From NCBI GenBank assembly GCA_046261875.1, contig JBHENW010000069.1, positions 1 through 30,188 of the forward strand: DNA of 30,188 nt. The letters run 5' to 3'. Position 1 is the stretch's first letter. Each line of letters opens with the position of its first letter. Under the pieces are notes generated by a model. That model saw nothing but the letters and a program-made list of their open reading frames with translations, was not told the origin of the DNA and ran no database searches. Shown here piece after piece: positions 24,946 through 30,188 of this stretch. The DNA is from JBHENW01 sp046261875 (GTDB taxonomy: Bacteria > Acidobacteriota > Thermoanaerobaculia > UBA5066 > Gp7-AA6). Both the position numbers and the translations under genes were made by a program.

Positions 24946-26066
24946 CTTCCCTTCCTCCTTCGAAATTGAGATGCGCCTTCCGAGCCATTTCTCTTTCGTT
25001 TCCCGGTCTGCTTTCCCGCGCCCTTCGATCCTTCGCCCGGCGCTCCGCACGATCGCCTGACGACGATCTTCGCGGCGAAGGTCTCTCGCGTCGCTCGATT
25101 CCCCTTCCCCTCGAGCGCTTCGAGGAGACACCGCGCGGCGCTCCGGCCCAGCTCCGCGATGGGCACGTGGACGGTGGAGAGCGCAGGGGTCGTGAACCGC
25201 GCGATCGGGATGTCGTCGAATCCCGCGAGCGCGACGTCTTCGGGGACCCGGAGGCCCTCTTCGCGAAACCCCGACAGCAACCCGATGGCCATGGAGTCGT
25301 TCGCTGCGAACACCGCCGAGGGACGGGAACGCCCGCGGAGAATCCGGCCCGCGGCCCGGTAACCGCCCTCTTCCCGGAAGTCGCCTGCAACCTCCGGACC
25401 CGCCACGGTGTCCCCCGCCGAGCGCATGGCGTCCCGAAAGCCTCGGAGACGCTCCGCCGCGTCCCGGTTGCTCGGAGGCCCCGTCACGAAAGCGATCCGG
25501 CGATGCCCGAGCGAGAGCAGGTGCCGGGTCATCGCGCGCGCCCCGCGGTAATTGTCGACGTCGATCGTGTGGACGGCGCCGCCGTGGCGGCCCGCCCCGA
25601 GCAGGACGACCGGCAGCTTGTGGGGCAGGTGCGATTCGATCGTTTCGGCGTCGAGCTCGGAGGAAAGGACGATCAGGCCGTCCACGCGGCCCCGCATCGC
25701 CCGCAGCATGGCTTCCGTTTCCTTCCGGTCGCTGTGGGATCCCGAGACGAGGAGGTGATAACCGGCCTGCCGCGCGGTCGTGTCGACTCCCCGGATGATC
25801 TCGGAGAAGAACTCCCCGAAGAGGTCGGGAAGGAGCACGCCGAGCGTCTGCGTCTGGCGGGTGATGAGGCTGCGGGCGGCGCCGTGCGGGACGTAACGGA
25901 GGCGTTCGGCGGCCCGCCGGATGCGCTGCTGCGTCGCCCGGCGGACCGGCCCCTTTCCGGTGAAGACGCGCGAGACGGTGGCGACGGAGACCGCGGCTTC
26001 CCGGGCCACCTCCCGGATGGTGGCGCCGTGCCTCTCCGAGGCGACGTCCCGCGAGAGAACGGGCAC
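24942..26066 (-). CDS. LacI-family transcriptional regulator of the glucan operon
   Basis: This is a 374-residue repressor. The helix-turn-helix is at about 15-40 (TIREVAREAAVSVATVSRVF) and the hinge helix at about 50-66 (AAERLRYVPHGAARSL). From about 74 the periplasmic-binding-like effector domain begins (TLGVLLPDLFGEFFSEIIRG, VFAANDSMAIGLLSGFRE, LAGFDDIPIARF). The GTG start at 26066 is preceded by AAAGGAGG with only 3 bases between, a short spacing. The protein carries an unusual basic C-terminal tail (about 338-374, RKRNGSEG, FRRRKGR) whose codons also supply the next gene's ribosome site. Two LacI-type operators lie immediately upstream, so it very likely represses its own operon and is released by a sugar from the pathway. 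Confidence 0.95.
   Translation of the reverse strand: MPVLSRDVASERHGATIREVAREAAVSVATVSRVFTGKGPVRRATQQRIRRAAERLRYVPHGAARSLITRQTQTLGVLLPDLFGEFFSEIIRGVDTTARQAGYHLLVSGSHSDRKETEAMLRAMRGRVDGLIVLSSELDAETIESHLPHKLPVVLLGAGRHGGAVHTIDVDNYRGARAMTRHLLSLGHRRIAFVTGPPSNRDAAERLRGFRDAMRSAGDTVAGPEVAGDFREEGGYRAAGRILRGRSRPSAVFAANDSMAIGLLSGFREEGLRVPEDVALAGFDDIPIARFTTPALSTVHVPIAELGRSAARCLLEALEGKGNRATRETFAAKIVVRRSCGAPGEGSKGAGKQTGKRKRNGSEGASQFRRRKGR
24954..24960 (-). promoter_or_regulatory. Strong ribosome-binding site for the TonB receptor, inside the lacI tail
   Basis: Read on the - strand it is AAGGAGG with an 8-base spacer to ATG 24945. It lies within the last codons of lacI, so the receptor has its own initiation signal as well as an overlapping stop/start. 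Confidence 0.85.
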
Positions 26067-26075
26067 GATCCTCCT

Positions 26076-26091
26076 TTGTAATCGTTTACAA
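26076..26091 (-). promoter_or_regulatory. LacI-type operator O2, abutting the lacI ribosome site
   Basis: On the - strand TTGTAAACGATTACAA is a 16-bp near-perfect palindrome with one mismatched pair around a central CG, as expected for LacI-family operators. It overlaps the first bases of the lacI Shine-Dalgarno. Its centre is 41 bp from that of O1. Confidence 0.82.
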
Positions 26092-26117
26092 GCCTGCGGA
26101 GGCCCCGGCCGTGCTCA

Positions 26118-26131
26118 TGTAAACGTTTACA
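26118..26131. promoter_or_regulatory. LacI-type operator O1, perfect palindrome at the predicted transcription start
   Basis: TGTAAACGTTTACA is a perfect 14-bp palindrome with the central CG of LacI-family sites. It lies just downstream of the candidate -10 (26139-26144), covering about +1 to +14, where a bound repressor would block initiation. Confidence 0.87.
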
Positions 26132-26138
26132 CCAGCGG

Positions 26139-26168
26139 ATTCTCTGCCGCCATCTCCTCCCCTGTCAA
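26139..26168 (-). promoter_or_regulatory. Sigma70-like promoter of the lacI-to-GH1 operon
   Basis: Read on the - strand, a perfect TTGACA (26163-26168) is followed after 18 bp by GAGAAT (26139-26144), a 4/6 match to TATAAT. The -35 starts 8 bases after the malQ stop. Its position directly ahead of O1 supports the call. Confidence 0.62.
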
Positions 26169-26175
26169 AGGAAAA

Positions 26176-27669
26176 CTAAACGGTCCGGAGCCGCCCGCAG
26201 AGGGCCGCCAGGTCCCGGAGACGCCCGGTCAGCGCGTCCGGAAGCTCCGGCTCCTCGAGCCTCCAGGTCCAGTTTCCCCCGGGTACCGCGGGATCGTTCA
26301 TCCGGGCTTGCGTCGGGAGGTCGAGCAGGTCCTGCATCGGAACGACCGCTCGCTCGGCGACGCTTCCGTAGGCTGCCCGGATGAAGTCTCCGACGACCGA
26401 TTCCGCGTCGCTTCCGAGGTAATCGGTCAGCCGGCGCCGCTCCTCCGGGCCCGCCCTCTCGAACCAGCCCCGGATCGTGTCGTTGTCGTGCGTGCCCGTA
26501 TACGCCACGGACCTCGGGACGTGGTTGTGCGGCAGGTGGGGGCTGTCGTCCTCGGAAAAGGCGAACTGGAGGACTTTCATGCCGGGGATCCGGAGCTCTT
26601 CGCGCAGGGCATCCACGTCGGCGGTGATGGTCCCGAGATCCTCCGCCACGAGGTCGAGCGCGCCGAGCGAAGCGGCCAGGCGGTCGAAGAGCTTGCGGCC
26701 CGGTCCCGGAAGCCACCGGCCGTTCACGGCCGTGGTTTCCCCGGCTTCCACCGCCCAGTACCCGGCAAAACCACGGAAATGATCGATCCGCAACAGGTCG
26801 GCGAGCTCGCTGTTCCGGCGCATCCGCTCGACCCACCACGCGTACCCCGCCTCCTCCATGCGGTTCCACCGGTAAAGGGGGTACCCCCAGAGCTGGCCCG
26901 TTGCGCTGAAGTAGTCGGGAGGCACGCCGGCAACGAGCTCCGGCCGCGCGGCCCCGTCCAGGGCGAACAGTTCCTGGTTCACCCAGACGTCCGCGCTGTC
27001 GTGGACCACGTAGATCGGAACGTCGCCGAGGATCGCGATGCCGAGAACCGCCGCTTCCTCCCGTACTCGCCGCCACTGCCGCGAGAAGACGAACTGGACG
27101 AACTCGTGGAACGCGACCTCCTCTTCCAGGTCCGCCTCCGCCGAGCGGAGAGCCGTGGGGTCCCGGCGGGACAGATCCTCAGGCCACCGGACCCAGGACC
27201 ATCCGCCGAACTTCGCTTTGAGCGCCGAGAACAGCGCCCAGTCCCGCAGCCAGTACGCCTGACCGGCGCCCCCCCGGTAGGCCTCGAGCTCCTCGCGGTG
27301 GCGGGGGTCACGCTCGAGCGCGGCCCATGCCGCCCGGAGGAGGCCCTCCTTGCGCCCGCGCGCGGCCGCGAAGTCCGCCTTGCCGGCGGGGGCTCCCACG
27401 TCGGCGCGGAGGGTCTCCGGCGCGAGGAGGCCGTCCGCGACGAGCGCCTCGGGAGAGATCAGCAGCGGGTTGCCGGCGAAGGCCGACAGAGCGCCGTAGG
27501 GCGAATCGCCGGGTCCGGTCGGCCCGAGGGGAAGAACCTGCCAAATGCGCTGCCCGGCCCGGTGACTCCACCGGAGGAACCGAACGGCTTCCGGGCCGAG
27601 GTCCCCCACCCCGTAGGGGCCGGGTAGCGACGTGGGGTGGAGGAGCACTCCCGCCGCCCGGCCGGCCAT
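26176..27669 (-). CDS. malQ: 4-alpha-glucanotransferase (amylomaltase, GH77)
   Basis: This is a 497-residue cytoplasmic amylomaltase, transferring 4-alpha-glucan segments between maltodextrins. The start region GVLLHPTSLPGPYGVGDLG and PLGPTGPGDSPY are typical. The catalytic nucleophile is D296 in RIDHFRGF, the acid/base E343 in AEDLG, and the transition-state stabiliser D395 in GTHDNDT. GDVPIYVVHDSADVW and the GETTAVNGRW loop also fit. ATG 27669 lies 5 bases after the phosphorylase stop with no clear Shine-Dalgarno, suggesting coupling. A much longer upstream open frame is the shadow of the phosphorylase gene. Together with the phosphorylase it converts glycogen or maltodextrin to glucose-1-phosphate and glucose. 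Confidence 0.95.
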   Translation of the reverse strand: MAGRAAGVLLHPTSLPGPYGVGDLGPEAVRFLRWSHRAGQRIWQVLPLGPTGPGDSPYGALSAFAGNPLLISPEALVADGLLAPETLRADVGAPAGKADFAAARGRKEGLLRAAWAALERDPRHREELEAYRGGAGQAYWLRDWALFSALKAKFGGWSWVRWPEDLSRRDPTALRSAEADLEEEVAFHEFVQFVFSRQWRRVREEAAVLGIAILGDVPIYVVHDSADVWVNQELFALDGAARPELVAGVPPDYFSATGQLWGYPLYRWNRMEEAGYAWWVERMRRNSELADLLRIDHFRGFAGYWAVEAGETTAVNGRWLPGPGRKLFDRLAASLGALDLVAEDLGTITADVDALREELRIPGMKVLQFAFSEDDSPHLPHNHVPRSVAYTGTHDNDTIRGWFERAGPEERRRLTDYLGSDAESVVGDFIRAAYGSVAERAVVPMQDLLDLPTQARMNDPAVPGGNWTWRLEEPELPDALTGRLRDLAALCGRLRTV

Positions 27670-27674
27670 GGAGT

Positions 27675-29828
27675 TTACGAGCGCAGCTTCGCGGACGGGG
27701 CGAGCACGCCCGCGCGGCCGCGGTCCCGCGCGCCTTCCAGCAGATCGATCCGCCGTTCGGCGGCTGGCAGGTAACAGAGCTCGAGGTACTGCGTCAGCAT
27801 CCGATCCGAGGAGAAGAGGCGTCCGATGCGGGAAACGCTCTGCACCATCCGGTCCACCCATCCCGGCGGGATGCCCTCCGCGTCGCGGGCGGAGAAGAGG
27901 GGCAGCACTTCCTTTTCCAGCACGTCGTACAACGAGGCGGCGACCTCCGGATCCGGGGCATAGTCGGTCGCCGGCCCGATGACGAACCCCGTTTCCGCAT
28001 ACGGTGCCTCGTCCCACCATCCATCGAGGACCGAGAGGTTCAGCACCCCGTTCATGGCCGCTTTCATCCCGGAGGTCCCCGACGCCTCGTGCGGTCGGAT
28101 CGGATTGTTGAGCCAGACGTCGCACCCGGCGACCATGGCCCGCGCGAGCCCCATGTCGTAGTCCGGCAGGAGCACGATCTTTCCCTTGAGTTCCGGGTCC
28201 TCCGCGAATCGGGCGATGGAGCGGATCAGGTCCTTGCCCGGCTCGTCCCGCGGATGCGCCTTGCCGGCGAAGACGAGCTGCACCGGCGCCGCGCGGAGGA
28301 TCCGGAGCAGCCGGTCGGGATCGTGGAAGATGAGCGTCGCCCGCTTGTACGAGGCGAACCTCCGGGCGAAACCGATCGTCAAGGCGCGGGGGTCGAGCAC
28401 GCCCGCGACCCGGTTCATCTCTTCCGCCGAGGGGACCTCGCCGCTTCGGCGACGCATCAGACGGCGGCGGCAGGACAGGACGAGGCGTTCGCGGAGCCGC
28501 TCGTGGGCGCGCCAGAAAGCGGCACGCTCCGCGGGGGTCGCGTCGTCTCCGATCCGGAGAGACGCGATCTCCGGATCGGTCCAGGTCGCGCGGTGCACGC
28601 CGTTGGTGATCGCCCGAATGCGCACGTCCTCGTCGGCGAGCTCGGGCAGGAGGCCCAACCACAGCCGCCGCGAAACGCGGGCGTGGAGCTGCGAGACCGC
28701 GTTGGCGTGTCCCGACAGCCGGAGGGCGAGGACGGGCATCGAGAACGGTTCGGACGGGCTCGCCGGGTTCTCCTGGCCCAGCTTGATGACCTCCTCCAGC
28801 TCGAGCCCGGTCTCGGGCACGTAGCTCGCGAGGTATCTGCGGATCAGGTCCGGCGGAAAGCGGTCGATCCCGGCGGGGACGGGCGTGTGCGTCGTGAAGA
28901 CGTTGCCGGCCGCGGCGCGGTCGCGCGCTTCCGCGAAGGTCAGCTTCTCTTCCGTGACGAGCTCACGGATCTTCTCGAGGCCGACGAACGCCGCGTGCCC
29001 CTCGTTCAGGTGGCGGATCGTGGGCTTCCAGCCGAGCTTCGCCAGCGCCCGCGGCCCCCCGAAGCCCAGGACGACCTCCTGCCGGATCCGCGTCTCCTGG
29101 TCGCCGCCGTAGAGGTGGGCCGTGATTGCGCGGTCTTCCGGCGCATTCTCGGGAAGATCCGTGTCGAGCAGGACGAGGGGGACGCGGCCGACGCGCACGA
29201 GCCGGATGAGCACCTGGACCGTGCGCTCCCCGACGGGGAGCGATATCGTCGCGGGCCGCCCGTCGGGAGCCTGCGCAATCGCGATCGGAAGCCGGTCGAG
29301 CTCGAGGCGCGGGTAGGACTCGGCCTGTCCCGTCTCCGCCTCGAGCGCCTGCCGGAAGTATCCGAAGCGGTAGAAGAGCCCGACGGCCACCATCGGGATG
29401 CCCAGGTCGCTGGCGGACTTCAAATGATCGCCCGCCAGGACCCCCAGGCCGCCGGCGTAGATCGGGAGGAACTCGGTCAGTCCGAACTCGGCGGAGAAGT
29501 AGGCGATGGAGTCCCCCTGCGCACGCATGGCGCGAGCCGCCGGGTGGAAAGGCTCGGACGCGTCCTCGACTCCCAGCTCGGACTGGAGGGCGGCCATGTG
29601 GGTCAGAAACAGCGGGTCCCGCGAAAGCAGCTCGAGCCGATCCGGCCCCACCTCGGCGAGAACGGCGACCGGGTTGCCGCCGGATCGTTCCCAGGCCGCG
29701 GGATCGACCGTCGCGAAAAGCGCACGGAGAGCCGGCCTCCAGCTCCAGCGCAGATCCCGCGCTAGCTCCGCGAGAGGCTGAAGGGTAGGAGGGAGAGGGA
29801 CCGGGGGGTGGATCCCGAGGACTCGCAT
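27675..29828 (-). CDS. glgP: Alpha-glucan (glycogen/maltodextrin) phosphorylase, DUF3417-containing GT35 type
   Basis: This is a 717-residue phosphorylase of the short GT35 form. It has an N-terminal DUF3417-like region (about 10-110, LARDLRWSWRPALRALF) and a GT35 body beginning at IAYFSAEFGLTEFLPIYAGGLGVLAGDHLKSASDLG. Later motifs are LNEGHAAF, TTHTPVPAGIDRF, ITNGVHRATW, GFARRFASYKRA and FAGKAHPRD. The pyridoxal phosphate lysine is K589 in EASGTSGMKAAMNG. It releases glucose-1-phosphate from alpha-1,4-glucans. I chose ATG 29828 over a TTG one codon upstream; neither has a clear Shine-Dalgarno. The stop is 5 bases before malQ. Confidence 0.94.
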   Translation of the reverse strand: MRVLGIHPPVPLPPTLQPLAELARDLRWSWRPALRALFATVDPAAWERSGGNPVAVLAEVGPDRLELLSRDPLFLTHMAALQSELGVEDASEPFHPAARAMRAQGDSIAYFSAEFGLTEFLPIYAGGLGVLAGDHLKSASDLGIPMVAVGLFYRFGYFRQALEAETGQAESYPRLELDRLPIAIAQAPDGRPATISLPVGERTVQVLIRLVRVGRVPLVLLDTDLPENAPEDRAITAHLYGGDQETRIRQEVVLGFGGPRALAKLGWKPTIRHLNEGHAAFVGLEKIRELVTEEKLTFAEARDRAAAGNVFTTHTPVPAGIDRFPPDLIRRYLASYVPETGLELEEVIKLGQENPASPSEPFSMPVLALRLSGHANAVSQLHARVSRRLWLGLLPELADEDVRIRAITNGVHRATWTDPEIASLRIGDDATPAERAAFWRAHERLRERLVLSCRRRLMRRRSGEVPSAEEMNRVAGVLDPRALTIGFARRFASYKRATLIFHDPDRLLRILRAAPVQLVFAGKAHPRDEPGKDLIRSIARFAEDPELKGKIVLLPDYDMGLARAMVAGCDVWLNNPIRPHEASGTSGMKAAMNGVLNLSVLDGWWDEAPYAETGFVIGPATDYAPDPEVAASLYDVLEKEVLPLFSARDAEGIPPGWVDRMVQSVSRIGRLFSSDRMLTQYLELCYLPAAERRIDLLEGARDRGRAGVLAPSAKLRS

Positions 29829-29870
29829 CAACCGCGTTTCAGCATAGCAGAACGCGTGCCGGCGAATCCT

Positions 29871-30188
29871 CTAAGTGCCGCTGCCGTCTCCTCTTCGGGC
29901 GCCCGCCGGAACGCGCAGCCCTTCGAAGATCTGCCGGCCGTGCCCGCTTTCGGCGACGTTGCTCCGGGCCAGCTCGAGCAGCCGGAGAAATGGCTCTTCC
30001 AGATCGTCGCCTCCCGGCCCGGCGGCGATCTCCAGCGCGCGGCCGGCGTAACGGATGATCTGCCGGGTCTCCAGGCCGGACGGGTCGTCGAAGAACCATC
30101 CGCAGCTCGTGTACATGAGCATCGCGTAGCGCTGCATCTCCAGGAGCGCGAGCGCGTCGCGGCGCTCCTGCGGCGCGAGGGTGCGGGC
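29871..30188 (-). CDS. C-terminal part of a GH57-associated DUF3536 protein (5' end beyond the window)
   Basis: The frame is open to the window edge (105 codons before the TAG at 29871-29873). LEMQRYAMLMYTSCGWFFDDPSG with ETRQIIRYAGRALEIA is the hallmark of the DUF3536 region found C-terminal to GH57 alpha-amylase-like domains. An internal ATG at 30137 is not the start, because the upstream in-frame codons (ALALLE) already belong to the conserved motif. After SNVAESGHGRQIFEGLRVP the protein ends within about 15 residues, whereas many relatives continue much further, so this may be a short variant. It sits 42 bp upstream of glgP and probably shares its transcript, suggesting glycogen or alpha-glucan processing. 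Confidence 0.8.
   Translation of the reverse strand, partial: ARTLAPQERRDALALLEMQRYAMLMYTSCGWFFDDPSGLETRQIIRYAGRALEIAAGPGGDDLEEPFLRLLELARSNVAESGHGRQIFEGLRVPAGARRGDGSGT

Noticed and set aside
26176..28662. An 828-residue version of MalQ
   Set aside because: The N-terminal part is antisense-frame noise over glgP; normal GH77 length starts at ATG 27669.
29871..30137. A small 88-residue independent gene at the right edge
   Set aside because: The conserved DUF3536 motif extends upstream of that ATG to the window edge, so it is part of a larger gene.

Overview
This is a GC-rich bacterial chromosomal window. It most likely comes from an Acidobacteriota-type genome. The support for this is three Oar-like TonB-dependent receptors, each with an N-terminal carboxypeptidase-regulatory-like domain, together with GH144, GH1, GH57 and GT35 enzymes and a sulfatase. 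The taxonomic call is an inference from gene families; no rRNA or tRNA is visible. No CRISPR array, transposase or phage gene was seen.

Left part (about 1-10,100, mostly + strand). The window opens with the N-terminal third of a TonB receptor, frameshifted in its signal-peptide region. At about 991-998 it is joined to the C-terminal third of an acyl-CoA synthetase. Then come a class C beta-lactamase-family serine hydrolase, an N-succinylamino acid racemase/OSBS-type enolase, an M20 deacylase and a COG3375-type GNAT acyltransferase. The last three match the known irreversible D-to-L amino acid conversion route: N-succinylate the D-amino acid, racemise it, then desuccinylate the L form. An intact TonB receptor follows. 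After it lie two gene remnants broken at their 5' sides and abutting at about 9708: the tail of an N-acyl-D-amino-acid deacylase (- strand) and the tail of a second M20 deacylase (+ strand). This part combines D-amino-acid metabolism with clear gene decay or rearrangement, although assembly chimerism cannot be excluded.

Middle (10,301-12,890, + strand). A MalK/UgpC-type ABC ATPase is followed after 10 bp by a formylglycine-type sulfatase with a Tat-like leader.

Right part (12,926-26,066, - strand). One compact operon of about 13 kb reads lacI, TonB receptor, GH144 lipoprotein, sugar-binding protein, two CUT1 permeases, a discoidin/(alpha/alpha)6-barrel hydrolase and GH1. Six of its seven junctions are 4-bp ATGA or GTGA overlaps. 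It is headed by a sigma70-like promoter with two LacI-type operators. GH144 suggests beta-1,2-glucan (sophoro-oligosaccharide) as the substrate. In that reading the polymer is bound and cut at the surface or in the periplasm, imported by an ABC permease that lacks its own ATPase gene, and hydrolysed in the cytosol by GH1. The MalK-like ATPase at 10.3 kb is a candidate energiser.

Far right (26,176-30,188, - strand). A glycogen/maltodextrin set: the C-terminal part of a GH57/DUF3536 protein (cut by the window edge), alpha-glucan phosphorylase and 4-alpha-glucanotransferase, ending immediately upstream of the lacI promoter.
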